The notes under the pieces were generated by a model, which was not told where the DNA came from, made no database searches, and saw only the letters and a list, made by a program, of their open reading frames with translations. A stretch of DNA of 64,000 nucleotides, taken from Erysipelotrichaceae bacterium (GTDB taxonomy: Bacteria > Bacillota_I > Bacilli_A > Erysipelotrichales > Erysipelotrichaceae). The position numbers and the translations under genes were made by a program. The DNA is taken from assembly GCA_012513225.1 (NCBI GenBank), contig JAAZCQ010000003.1, forward strand, positions 1-64,000. The letters run 5' to 3'. Of this stretch, positions 9,113-17,376 are shown one piece after another (positions within the stretch are counted from its first letter, which is position 1; each line of letters opens with the position of its first letter).

Positions 9113-9166
9113 CAGCTTTTCCTCCTATAGCCGTTTCATGAACTATATCAAATGTTTATTCCTGAA

Positions 9167-9742
9167 TCACCAGCCAGCATTCATTGCATAAATTAGAACA
9201 ACTATCTGCATTACAATTATTAGCGGAATACCTACTGTAAAGTAATCCTTTTTAATTTTATGCCTCAAAAGGTACATTGCGAGAAGTCCTCCCAACGAGC
9301 CTCCATTGAAAGCTAAGCTTAATAGCGTTACAATCCGAATCCTTGATCTGTGTTCAGCAGCATTTACTTTATCGACAGCGAATGCTACAAATGTTACAAA
9401 GTTTATTATCACGAGATAAATTAATATAACATTGTACTTTGCAAAAAACTCCCAAAAAGCTAATGAAAAATTGTCCGCGTGATGTCCTTGAAAAACCAAA
9501 AATAGAACAACTTGGATTACAAATATGCATGCAATAAACACTCTGGACATCATATTGTCTTTGACAACTTTTCTATCAAACAAAAGAATCGGAATTAAGA
9601 TTCCCAATGAACTACCCAATAACGAAACCACCGTCAGTAATTTATCGACCTGTCCTTTTGGTGTATGTGAATAGAGCCACATATTTACCAGATAGAGGAT
9701 AAAGCCGATTACATTGATACCAATCAAATAATATGTAAACAT
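9167..9742 (-). CDS. DUF1294 membrane protein
   Basis: A 191-residue protein with about five TM helices. The C-terminal half (about 105-180) fits the DUF1294 pattern: a helix with NFVTFVAFAVDK, then RIRIVTLLSLAFNGGSLGG and a conserved RHK before a short loop and the last helix. The N-terminal half adds two or three helices not needed for DUF1294. AGGAGA lies 6 bases before the ATG. It follows the 91-residue gene by 11 bp and so is the last intact gene of the cassette that starts at 13072. The function of the family is not known. Confidence 0.75.
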   Translation of the reverse strand: MFTYYLIGINVIGFILYLVNMWLYSHTPKGQVDKLLTVVSLLGSSLGILIPILLFDRKVVKDNMMSRVFIACIFVIQVVLFLVFQGHHADNFSLAFWEFFAKYNVILIYLVIINFVTFVAFAVDKVNAAEHRSRIRIVTLLSLAFNGGSLGGLLAMYLLRHKIKKDYFTVGIPLIIVMQIVVLIYAMNAGW

Positions 9743-9753
9743 ATAGTTTTCTC

Positions 9754-10029
9754 CTATTTGTTAAATGAGTGATACTTAATCAAAATTTTTGTATCATAAT
9801 CATATACTTTACCTTTTGTAAAATTTTGATCACTACCGATTATAACCTGCTGCACATGACCAACATAATAATTGGTATCAGTATAAATATCTTTTATGGC
9901 TAAAGATTTATAATTGTTAAAACCTGCTTCTTTAAGACCATTGAGAACGCTATTTATTTCTTTGTTCAATAAATCATTGGTTGAAAAATCAATATGTATT
10001 TTCTTTCCATTGAAAAGCAGAGCCTTCAT
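9754..10029 (-). CDS. Hypothetical protein, 91 aa
   Basis: I do not recognise this protein. It is soluble and mixed alpha/beta in appearance, with no TM helix or signal peptide. The order runs from a beta-rich start (KALLFNGKKIHIDF), through a helix (NKEINSVLNGLKEAGF), to a strand-rich end with YYVGHVQQVIIGSDQNF. Its ATG overlaps the upstream 149-150 aa gene by 41 bp and has only a weak ribosome site, so translational coupling is likely. A programmed shift at the A7 run just before the ATG was considered, but the reading frames do not fit a -1 shift. Confidence 0.6.
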   Translation of the reverse strand: MKALLFNGKKIHIDFSTNDLLNKEINSVLNGLKEAGFNNYKSLAIKDIYTDTNYYVGHVQQVIIGSDQNFTKGKVYDYDTKILIKYHSFNK

Positions 10030-10438
10030 TCGTTTCTTTTTTTATATTACGTTCATGCTTTCTTTCCGCTTGTTTTATGCGCCGGATTCTTTCTTCTTCA
10101 GCACGTTTTTCAGTAGCTATTCGTTCAGATTCCCTTTGGCGTTCTTGCTCGGCTTTTCTTTCTTCTCTTGCCTTTTGAGAGTGCTTGGCAAAGGAAACTG
10201 CACCAATCCCCATCGCCAATCCGACCAGTCCTTCGGCTAATGTAATATCCGAATCACTTCTTGATGAACTGTAACTTTCGTTATCATCACCATCATCATA
10301 ATACGAATTACTGCCACCATCAGAACCGCTGTAGTATCCGCTGCCATCTGAGTATCTGTAGCTATCTCCATCATCTCCGTTGATAAAGCCACAATCATCT
10401 GAAAACAAAAAATCTTTTCCCTTGTAGCTTTGTGACAT
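9989..10438 (-). CDS. Hypothetical acidic Ser/Gly/Tyr-rich protein with a hydrophobic segment and charged helix
   Basis: I do not recognise this protein. From the ATG at 10438 it has a short start, then a low-complexity stretch of Asp, Ser, Gly and Tyr (roughly residues 12-62), one hydrophobic glycine-containing segment (ITLAEGLVGLAMGIGAVSFA), and a long Arg/Glu/Lys helix likely to be a coiled coil. A longer frame from a TTG at 10477 would overlap the end of the 798-aa gene by 17 bp; the ATG is preferred because GGTGTGAG precedes it. The gene belongs to the cassette of the 798-aa protein. Its hydrophobic segment resembles the glycine-zipper region of that protein, so partnership is possible but is inference. 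Confidence 0.6.
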   Translation of the reverse strand: MSQSYKGKDFLFSDDCGFINGDDGDSYRYSDGSGYYSGSDGGSNSYYDDGDDNESYSSSRSDSDITLAEGLVGLAMGIGAVSFAKHSQKAREERKAEQERQRESERIATEKRAEEERIRRIKQAERKHERNIKKETNEGSAFQWKENTY

Positions 10439-10460
10439 TAACTCACACCATTTCTTGTTT

Positions 10461-12857
10461 TCACTGTACCAAACCAATACCTACTTCGTATGAACTAATG
10501 AACTTGTTCATACTCTTCATGGCAATTTTCATAGCTTTTACTGATTCCTCAGCGCTCTTAATTTCAGCCTTGAGTTCTTTTTTCTTTTTGCTATCAGCAA
10601 TATCGGCTTTCAGTCTAAGTTCAATCAGACCTTTTTCAATATCCATAATGTTATGAACATATTTTTCGTAAACCGTATTAGAATATACAACATCTTTTTC
10701 ATCGTTTAAGAACACTTCTCTAACCGATACCATCAGCTTGGCAGATTGCAAGATAGTGCTTTTCTTTCCCATAAGGCTGATAGCACCTACAGTTCCACCG
10801 ACACCAGCACCTACTCCCACACCGAGAATTGCTCCGCCACCAACAATTGTAATCGTTCCACCGGCCATTCCAAGCCCTCCAGCTGCAATTGCTCCGCCAC
10901 CGAGATATGCTAAACAGGCACTTGTTAGTGCAGCACCACTCAATCCGGCGAAATTAGATCCTACCAATGCCACCGCAATTGTCGGAGCTAATGCGCCAGC
11001 TGTAGCAATAGTGACAATTGCTACACCTCCGGTAATTGCAATAGAAGTAATTGCTATTTTCAAAACCTCATTCAGTTCACGACATATTTTGTCATAACTT
11101 TTTCTTAATCGCTTTACATACCCAGGCAGATGATATTTTTCCGCAAACACATCATCTAAATACTTATCACCATCACCCTTTTTGTATCCTACTATAGGTG
11201 CGTTAACAGAAGAATACTTCTTGCTTGGCACCTCATTCCCTTTTTTATCGGTTTCGGTCGTTAGTGGGAAATATGGCTCAAATAGCATCGCCTCCAATAA
11301 AACAAGTCTAAACCAAGGATTGCATGGACTATTGGTTTTTATTTTCTCGTTGAGTTCATCGAACGTGTACCAATTTAACTCTGCATTCGCACGGTTTATA
11401 AAACCAGTGTAGCCAGATGTCATATAATCTTTCCATTCCTGAAGCCACTCTCTTTTTAGTTGGCGAGTTTTTTCCCCACCAACTAGGTTGTTCATACATT
11501 CAATATCATGAAGAGTTTTGTAATATTCAAGATTATAAAGAATTTCTGTTTGATCTTCATTAAGACCAAACTTATCATAATCCATATCATCGCCCATTCT
11601 CTCATTAATTCTTTGATCGGTATCTGTGTATGTATTTCGATATATTGTTTCATACATATTTTTTACCTTTTGGACATCTTGACGTTTTAATGCCCAGACC
11701 ATCTCATCACCTAAAGCAAGCGTAAATCGTCCGATACCGACATAGTTTACAGATACCCAGTACTTTTTTGTAATGACAGCTTCTGATACGTCAAGTGTTG
11801 TAAATACCCCCGTTGCTATCGTAAGCATTCTGGTAAGGGTTGGTGAATTAATCGGAAGTATCTCTTTAATTCTAATTTTTTTAAAATCTTCAAGCTTGGT
11901 CACATGGACTTGTTTAATCTGCTGTGCAAGCTGTCTAATCATAAAAAACGTTCTGACTATACACTCATTTGCAATAACAGGGATAGCTTGCTTTCCAAGT
12001 TCAACGGCTATACCCATCTCACCACGCAAATCCAACTTCACTACGGTATTCTTGATGATTTTTCCGTTTTCATTATGCTCAGCCAATAGTGTTCCGTTAA
12101 ACAACTTGGCTAGGAATACCGAGATGGGCATATCGTTCTTTTTCAAATCTTTGAAAAATGGAAGAACCGACATTTCCTTTGCGATAGATAGAATAGGCCC
12201 AGGAATGCCTGTACCACCACTCAGACCCGCTGTACTGCTCGAACCTGTAATATCACTTATCAGATGGAAGAACCATACAAGTGTACCGTTTATTATTTTT
12301 GAATGAGTATCTTCACCAATAAATATTCTGCTCTTTTCGGGAACATCAACTATCAAAAAGTTTCCAACAACATCTGTTCCATAAGATTTATAGGTAAACT
12401 GCGTTAATAACGAAAACACCAGTCCTACTATGGTCGGATGATGTGCAAAATCTCTCAGATGGTGCTGCAGACCACCACCAAAATCAGGAGTGTTCCCGTC
12501 CGCAGAAATCGGAAATTTTCCTTCTAAGAATTTTACGCACTTTTTCAAATCATTAGATTCACAACCCATCATTTTTGCGGTCTTTTTTACAAGACCCTCA
12601 ACCTTCTGGCTTGAAACATCTCTGCCTTCAACAAGAGAGAATTCTCCTGTCCAAAAGATATCCATCATGCCACATACTATGCCAGAACCTAATGCAACAA
12701 GACAATCCCATTTATCAGCCTTGCTTGAGAGAATTTCTATCTGTGAATTAAGGTCAAAAATAATACTTTCAATATCATTAACGCCCCCTATGGTAAGTTC
12801 CGCAGGATCGGTTACTATTTCAATTTTTATCTTTTCAAGTTCGTACATATTATTCAT
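10461..12857 (-). CDS. Large unrecognised protein with C-terminal glycine-zipper membrane region
   Basis: A 798-residue protein of no family I can name. Residues 1-590 are mostly soluble and mixed, with a His-rich segment (GGLQHHLRDFAHHPT) followed by hydrophobic stretches. Residues 599-697 form a long Gly/Ala/Ile-rich membrane region with GxxxG repeats, typical of pore-forming or oligomerising glycine zippers. Residues 735-790 form a Lys/Glu-rich coiled coil. The ATG overlaps the reading-through end of the upstream HTH gene (ATGAATAA arrangement), so the two are coupled. Base composition is clearly richer in G+C than the flanking housekeeping genes, a sign of transfer. It may be the effector of an accessory system such as a membrane-acting defence protein, but nothing in the sequence proves this. 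Confidence 0.7.
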   Translation of the reverse strand: MNNMYELEKIKIEIVTDPAELTIGGVNDIESIIFDLNSQIEILSSKADKWDCLVALGSGIVCGMMDIFWTGEFSLVEGRDVSSQKVEGLVKKTAKMMGCESNDLKKCVKFLEGKFPISADGNTPDFGGGLQHHLRDFAHHPTIVGLVFSLLTQFTYKSYGTDVVGNFLIVDVPEKSRIFIGEDTHSKIINGTLVWFFHLISDITGSSSTAGLSGGTGIPGPILSIAKEMSVLPFFKDLKKNDMPISVFLAKLFNGTLLAEHNENGKIIKNTVVKLDLRGEMGIAVELGKQAIPVIANECIVRTFFMIRQLAQQIKQVHVTKLEDFKKIRIKEILPINSPTLTRMLTIATGVFTTLDVSEAVITKKYWVSVNYVGIGRFTLALGDEMVWALKRQDVQKVKNMYETIYRNTYTDTDQRINERMGDDMDYDKFGLNEDQTEILYNLEYYKTLHDIECMNNLVGGEKTRQLKREWLQEWKDYMTSGYTGFINRANAELNWYTFDELNEKIKTNSPCNPWFRLVLLEAMLFEPYFPLTTETDKKGNEVPSKKYSSVNAPIVGYKKGDGDKYLDDVFAEKYHLPGYVKRLRKSYDKICRELNEVLKIAITSIAITGGVAIVTIATAGALAPTIAVALVGSNFAGLSGAALTSACLAYLGGGAIAAGGLGMAGGTITIVGGGAILGVGVGAGVGGTVGAISLMGKKSTILQSAKLMVSVREVFLNDEKDVVYSNTVYEKYVHNIMDIEKGLIELRLKADIADSKKKKELKAEIKSAEESVKAMKIAMKSMNKFISSYEVGIGLVQ

Positions 12858-13072
12858 CGTCCCCTTTGCGTTTCACATAAGTGATTTCTATATCGTAACC
12901 AAGAGCCTCCATCATCTGAACAAAGGTGTTATTAACAACACCCCCCCTTCTTTTTAATGACCCGATTCACATACTGGCTCGTTGTATTTATCTCTTCCGC
13001 AATCTGCACCTGTGTCTTGCCAGACTCGATGCACTTAACCTTTACATCAACTTCTATATTGTTCTTTATCAT
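12850..13072 (-). pseudogene. Small HTH (XRE-like) regulator, frameshifted at a G7 tract
   Basis: From the ATG at 13072 (GGTGG site) the frame reads KVKCIESGKTQVQIAEEINT and TSQYVNRVIKKKGG, a helix-turn-helix of the Cro/XRE type. It then meets a run of seven G (12941-12947) and stops at 12932. With six G the frame would continue VVNNTFVQMMEALGYDIEIT and YVKRKGDDE to a stop at 12850-12852, overlapping the start of the 798-aa gene. That continuation is coherent and ends in a natural coupled junction. One extra G is therefore the only defect. It may be a true mutation, a slippage-prone switch or a sequence error. The intact protein would be about 73 residues. Confidence 0.8.
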
Positions 13073-13104
13073 GTAGTCCACCTTCCATACAGATGCATAA
13101 AATG

Positions 13105-13149
13105 ATCTTATTAAGATACATTATAGCACACCTATAAATATTCCTACAA
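13105..13149 (-). promoter_or_regulatory. Promoter and operator-like palindrome of the HTH/798-aa cassette
   Basis: Minus strand: TTGTAG (13144-13149), an 18-base spacer, and a perfect TATAAT (13120-13125). At the expected start of transcription lies the inverted repeat ATCTTA-t-TAAGAT (13105-13117), well placed for binding by the HTH protein encoded just downstream. Autoregulation is inference. Confidence 0.65.
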
Positions 13150-13159
13150 TAATGAAAAT

Positions 13160-13179
13160 GCCCAGACCGAAGCCTGGGC
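13160..13179 (-). terminator. GC-rich terminator hairpin between the Fic gene and the HTH cassette
   Basis: A near-perfect hairpin with GCCCAG/CTGGGC arms and an inner CCGAAG-type loop. On the minus strand it is followed by ATTTTC, so it can end the Fic transcript; on the plus strand it is followed by a CTTTTATTTC stretch. Bases 13180-13288 hold nothing else recognisable. Confidence 0.65.
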
Positions 13180-13288
13180 GTTACGCTTTTATTTCTATTT
13201 TTTATTCGTTTATCCTAATTTGAATCCAAAAATTTTCAGGTTTATAAAGATGGTGGAAATTTTTGGATTTAGGATTAAGTCCACACTC

Positions 13289-14179
13289 TCAATTGGGGAA
13301 ATTTTTATTGACATTTATACTTGAATTAACATATCCTGCAAATAAATTTTCCATTGCCAGCAGATTATGTTTCATCTGGTATTCATCAAACGCATTATAA
13401 TATGCAATTCTATTCGTAAACTTAATGTCAATCGGTGGATATCCAGCCTTCATTAACTCAAGATTAATTAATAACCTACCCGTTCTTCCATTCCCATCAA
13501 TAAATGGATGAATTCCTTCAAACTCTATATGGAAACGAGCTAATTTTGTGATAATATGCTCTGTACTTTCTTCAAACTCGTGTAATAACTGTTCCATCTT
13601 AGGTTCAATTAGATATGGTTGTATAGGTCCATGCTGAGCACCCATAATACGAACCGGAACTCGTCTATATACACCTCTGTCATCTTTTTTATCTGCAAGT
13701 ACGAGATAATGAATCTGTTTGATAACCTTCTCGCTGATTGGAATATTTTCTTTTACCAATTGACTCACAAATTCAAATGCTTCCTTATGTCCAACAGCTT
13801 CCATATGATCCTTTAATGGCTTTTGATCAATAGTAAGGATACGAAGTACCAAGTCTGTCTCTCTCAAAGTAAGTGTATTTCCTTCGATAGCATTGGAATT
13901 ATAGGTGAACTCCACAACAAACTCCTCATCGAGTCTAGCTACTTCTCCTTCGGTAAAAGGTCTTTTACTATTCAGTTCTTTTTTCTTGCGATCAATTTGT
14001 GAAAAAATGCTTTCTTTTGATTTGTATCGCCCATCTGCAGGTTTATCTGCATCAATGGGAATCTTCCATCCCCTTCCTTCTTGATATGCTCCAAAAATCT
14101 TGCCTTCAAAACAAAGAACACGAACCCTTCTATCAGATATACCCCATTTTTCTACAGCCTGCTTGACTGTTATAAACAT
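13289..14179 (-). CDS. Fic-domain protein with N-terminal DNA-binding domain
   Basis: Predicted AMP-transferase (or related nucleotide transferase) acting on a protein target. Residues 1-50 look like an excisionase/MerR-type helix-turn-helix (VKQAVEKWGISDRRVR). The Fic core carries the full active-site motif HPFIDGNGRTGR (224-235). Upstream is the inhibitory-helix motif S95-N-A-I-E99-G100, which fits the (S/T)xxxE(G/N) rule for Fic proteins that carry their own inhibitory helix, whose Glu blocks the ATP site. Length (296 aa) is normal for HTH-Fic proteins. The gene stands alone in the accessory island. Three TTATTCCG repeats upstream may be its own binding sites. Target and trigger are unknown. 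Confidence 0.9.
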   Translation of the reverse strand: MFITVKQAVEKWGISDRRVRVLCFEGKIFGAYQEGRGWKIPIDADKPADGRYKSKESIFSQIDRKKKELNSKRPFTEGEVARLDEEFVVEFTYNSNAIEGNTLTLRETDLVLRILTIDQKPLKDHMEAVGHKEAFEFVSQLVKENIPISEKVIKQIHYLVLADKKDDRGVYRRVPVRIMGAQHGPIQPYLIEPKMEQLLHEFEESTEHIITKLARFHIEFEGIHPFIDGNGRTGRLLINLELMKAGYPPIDIKFTNRIAYYNAFDEYQMKHNLLAMENLFAGYVNSSINVNKNFPN

Positions 14180-14219
14180 AGATTATACCTTCAATCTTAT
14201 ACCTAATATACTATTTTAT

Positions 14220-14270
14220 CGGAATAATACCAATATTAACGGAATAACATTTTACCTTTAATCGGAATAA
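14220..14270 (-). repeat. Three direct TTATTCCG repeats upstream of the Fic gene
   Basis: On the minus strand TTATTCCG occurs at 14263-14270, 14240-14247 and 14220-14227, i.e. steps of 23 and 20 bases, within 95 bases upstream of the Fic start codon. Spacing near two helical turns suggests an operator array, possibly for the HTH domain of the Fic protein itself. Confidence 0.6.
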
Positions 14271-14280
14271 TATAAGAAGG

Positions 14281-14692
14281 TTTTTATTGTCTACTACTGG
14301 TTATGGTTGTAATCATAATATGACCCACGGGGTAGGTCATGAAAGCTTCAAAGCCTATTAAATACAGTGTTTTTACCCCTTGTCACTATTATGACACGAG
14401 CCCCGGTAAATAAAAAAGAGCAATAATTTCTTCCCACTTATATTATCTTATATTTAGGTTAGCTATTGCTTTTTCAGATAGTATATTTATTTTTATTTAG
14501 ATAATAATCACGCTTCATTTATAAGCTCTTTTTTTATCTATGTTTTCTTACATAAAATACTCCTTGTTTTCATATAAAATATTTCTCTTTGATATAAAAA
14601 CTTATCAACTCTTTAATATTAGCTTGTATCACTAAATATAAAAATGCCACATCTGTAAAACTTAGAATAGTGTCAATAACAAATAGAATTAG
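14281..14692. other. Non-coding stretch with hairpins, island interior
   Basis: No gene is seen. It holds a small inverted repeat ATGACC/GGTCAT (about 14320-14340), a long-loop terminator-like pair (arms 14419-14425 and 14464-14470, flanked by A and T runs), and an AT-rich tail. The segment at 14342-14372 (GAAAGCTT ... ATTAAATACAGT) is similar to one at 17635-17663. It may be the eroded end of a mobile element. Confidence 0.4.
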
Positions 14693-14839
14693 CTAGTCTG
14701 ATTTACTCATAAATCCACCAATGCCAAAACCAAGCCCAATGACACCAATAATAAGTGATACAATATCAAGCCCAGACGAACACAGTTTAAACAGTATTGC
14801 AAAAAGAAGTATCCCAATCCCTAAAGCTAGCTTCTTTAT
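14693..14839 (-). CDS. Small two-helix membrane protein, likely non-ATG start
   Basis: Forty-eight residues that read (M)KKLALGIGILLFAILFKL then an SSGLDIVSL turn and a second hydrophobic glycine-rich helix, ending FMSKSD. A perfect AAGGAGG site (14848-14854) lies 8 bases before an ATA at 14839, so ATA appears to be the start, or a lost ATG. A longer frame from a TTG at 14926 is rejected because its first codons lie inside a terminator hairpin. The function is unknown; small proteins of this shape are common in Bacillota. Confidence 0.5.
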   Translation of the reverse strand: MKKLALGIGILLFAILFKLCSSGLDIVSLIIGVIGLGFGIGGFMSKSD

Positions 14840-14911
14840 TTTAATAACCTCCTTATCTTTGTTTAATATTGGGATTTGGTTTAGAAACCCTTTATGTTTT
14901 TTCAATAAAAT

Positions 14912-14944
14912 AAAAAAACCCCTCAAAATCGCTCATGAGAAGGG
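14912..14944 (-). terminator. Intrinsic terminator upstream of the small membrane protein gene
   Basis: On the minus strand CCCTTC pairs with GAGGGG around a loop, followed by a run of seven T. It probably ends the transcript of the decayed membrane protein gene at 15047-15430. Confidence 0.6.
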
Positions 14945-15046
14945 CTGGTTTTGTGTTTATAGTATTTTTAACTTTAAATCTAAATTTTTTATATTGTCTA
15001 ACTATCAAAGATGAGAATATATGATATCTACTAAATCTTTTATAGA

Positions 15047-15430
15047 CTAGTCCGTTGTTTCCTTAGATTTCCATAGCATAGTGCTAATTGTCAAAAAATC
15101 TACTATAGCACTAATAACAAGACCAATTCCAACAGACTTCATCATTGTTGCCATTGTCTGTCTTAAAGTAATCATTATAATTATTCCAAACACTAGATTT
15201 ATAATAGCTACAAGAGCAATTATCCATTGCTTTTCTAGTTTTAGTTTTAATACATCTATATGCTTTGTATCTCCCTTATACCATTTATCGCAATCAAGAA
15301 GCCTAAAGTATACGATATAAACGATATTAAAATTACAGCTTTTGAAATTAGTGTAAGGCCAAAGACAAAACCATTAATTAAAAATTTTTCGATGTAAAGC
15401 TTAAAGTTTTTGTGACCTATAAAATGTATT
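15047..15430 (-). pseudogene. Decayed membrane protein gene with frameshift
   Basis: Two minus-strand frames join into one plausible protein. The upstream frame reads KNFKLYIEKFLINGFVFGLT and LISKAVILISFISYTLGFLI. After a shift near 15290, the downstream frame reads DKWYKGDTKHIDVLKLKLEK, QWIIALVAIINLVFGIIIMI and a final helix ending in WKSKETTD at the stop (15047-15049). No start codon with a ribosome site is visible at the 5' end. It probably had three or four TM helices. The family is not recognised. Confidence 0.55.
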
Positions 15431-15477
15431 TTTCAAGCTTTGTTTACTCCAACAATAAAACTATTTATTCAATAAAA

Positions 15478-15816
15478 TTACATACTAATACAACGATAGC
15501 CTTGATTGATATAGGCCTTCATCCCTGCATGACCATTCATATCATCTAGCATGACCAATCCAGATTTCAAATTTTCATCATAAACGCCCATGACTTTAGA
15601 ACAGGCCAAACAAATCCCTGCAATTAGCCCTTGTTCTTTTGCTTTTTTGTAGAGTGGATTATTCTCCTCTTCAAAAACTGGCACCAATTTTACAGATGCT
15701 CCCTCAAATATAATTTTAACATCCTTGCCATCTGCGACCAAATCCAAGGCATTTAGCAAGATATGTTGGAAGCACATTTTTTCCCCTGTCATTCCATAAA
15801 ATAAAATCTTTTCCAT
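15478..15816 (-). CDS. DsrE-like cytoplasmic protein
   Basis: A 112-residue protein resembling the DsrE/DsrF-like group of small sulfur-relay proteins. It has an N-terminal ILFYGMTGEKMCFQHILLNA segment, a central FEGASVKLVPVF strand, and a CLACSKVMGV segment whose Cys pair is at about 69 and 72. GAGGG precedes the ATG. It stands alone between the decayed membrane gene and the serpin gene. Members of this group are often annotated only as cytoplasmic proteins; a role in persulfide handling is inference from the family fold and the cysteines. Confidence 0.65.
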   Translation of the reverse strand: MEKILFYGMTGEKMCFQHILLNALDLVADGKDVKIIFEGASVKLVPVFEEENNPLYKKAKEQGLIAGICLACSKVMGVYDENLKSGLVMLDDMNGHAGMKAYINQGYRCISM

Positions 15817-15996
15817 TTAAATTACCCTCTTTTCTTACGTTTATTTGTTACCTTCTACATGATTAAAATGTATTCCAATACAATTATAACAAATATTCAA
15901 AATAAATTATTATTTCACTAACAAATTTCTTTTTCATTAATATAACTATCTTAATATCTTCTGATCTAAATTCTTAACAGACATATACCTGACTAG

Positions 15997-17376
15997 TTAC
16001 TCTGACGGATTCATACAAATACCAATAAACAGCAAACTGCCATTAGATGAAGTTATTCCATATATAAAAGGACGATTAAGAATCATATCTGCATGCCCCT
16101 CTGGTAGAGCACTCCCAGCATAATCAATTTGTGTAAATGCTGAAGCTTCAACCCCTTCTTCATCTATTGAAATCTGTGTTTCCTGCTGGATTGCACTTAT
16201 AAAAGCCATTTGTTCAACCATTCCGCTAAAATCCGCATCAGATTGAAAAGCAAGCTTTACATTCAATTCTTTTAAGGTGTCTATCAATTCAACTTTTGAA
16301 CTGAAATTAAATTTAGGTATCTTCCACACTACTTCTCCATAAAAATCTTGACCTTCTTCGAAAATCTCTTTTACCTCTTCATATGATGAAAGTAAATCAT
16401 AAAGAGAAACTTTTTTATCAGGTAAGATAAATACCATCTGACCACCATTTTTCAAGTTCAAACCTGATCTAGTAAAATTTTCACCTTTAAAAAATCCTGT
16501 AGAACCCATTGTCTTGTTCATAAAGTCTACCTTTACTTCTTTATCATCTAATAGATAAAATGCATCTTCAACTGTACTATCTTTATCAAATCGATTAACC
16601 CATTGGTCATAAAAATAAACTGTATTAATAATTGATAGTATTTGTTCTGAATTAGTTTCTATATCTGGTGTTAATCTTCCATTAGTATTTTCAGCTATCC
16701 AATTACCCATAGCTTTTCCTGTTTCCTTATTAGAAAAATCTACATTGTAAGAAGATGCATAAAAATTCTTGGCTGCATTCTCTACAAAACTATCTTTAAA
16801 CATAAGAGGTTGACCGTTTATTTCATTACCTAGCCAAAGAGAATTTGCAATTTTAAGCTTTCCTATTTTATTATCCTTATAAAGGGTCCTGTATAAATTC
16901 CCACTTTCTAAAGATAGAGTTTCCCTATCAGGCATGCCCAATAAGTTAAGTAATTCCATTTCTGTTTCAGCCCTTGCCCCTGTTGTTGCTAGACCTAAGG
17001 CATAATACAATGATAAAGGTGAGTAATTCATATTTTTTTCAGAATCTTTAAGAATTAATGAGCCTGTTTTATAAGCAAAATCATTGATTATCTTAATTGT
17101 ATTATCCTCTACTTTGTTTTCATCTATTATCTTTCTCCAACTATCATAATCGTCAAAAGCATATGCTTTTGGATATATAACTTCTGCAATTGGTTTAATA
17201 TAATTATTAACTTCCTTATTCTTCACTAGTAAGACTATACTTATTACTACTAAAACACTAACAGCAAGAGTAACTATTTTCTTTCTTTTAAATCTTGGTC
17301 TTTTATTTACTTTTGCTTCTTCAATTAATTCATCATCAATATCTGTAATGTCATCAAACAATTTTTTTTCCTTCAT
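15997..17376 (-). CDS. Membrane-anchored serpin
   Basis: Serine protease inhibitor of the serpin superfamily, rare but known in gut bacteria. The 459 residues start with an acidic cytoplasmic segment and one TM anchor (about 34-51), so the serpin domain (about 85-457) should face outward. The hinge EEGVEASAF and the reactive centre loop (about 404-430) are followed by the serpin signature NRPFIYGI and LLFIGICMNP. Small residues at P12-P10 (A-S-A) fit an inhibitory serpin. Counting from the hinge Gly as P15 puts P1-P1' at Ser-Ala in AGSALP, which would suit an elastase-like target; this is only an estimate. GAGGAGA precedes the ATG. No protease gene is adjacent. Confidence 0.93.
   Translation of the reverse strand: MKEKKLFDDITDIDDELIEEAKVNKRPRFKRKKIVTLAVSVLVVISIVLLVKNKEVNNYIKPIAEVIYPKAYAFDDYDSWRKIIDENKVEDNTIKIINDFAYKTGSLILKDSEKNMNYSPLSLYYALGLATTGARAETEMELLNLLGMPDRETLSLESGNLYRTLYKDNKIGKLKIANSLWLGNEINGQPLMFKDSFVENAAKNFYASSYNVDFSNKETGKAMGNWIAENTNGRLTPDIETNSEQILSIINTVYFYDQWVNRFDKDSTVEDAFYLLDDKEVKVDFMNKTMGSTGFFKGENFTRSGLNLKNGGQMVFILPDKKVSLYDLLSSYEEVKEIFEEGQDFYGEVVWKIPKFNFSSKVELIDTLKELNVKLAFQSDADFSGMVEQMAFISAIQQETQISIDEEGVEASAFTQIDYAGSALPEGHADMILNRPFIYGITSSNGSLLFIGICMNPSE

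Noticed and set aside
9989-10045. Programmed frameshift at the A7 run joining the 149-aa and 91-aa genes
   Set aside because: The second frame would need a +1 or -2 shift and has a stop codon at the run; simple overlap with translational coupling is enough.
10738-11097. Plus-strand 119-codon frame rich in Pro and Ala opposite the glycine-zipper region
   Set aside because: Antisense of Gly/Ala codons gives Pro/Ala text; no ribosome site is present.
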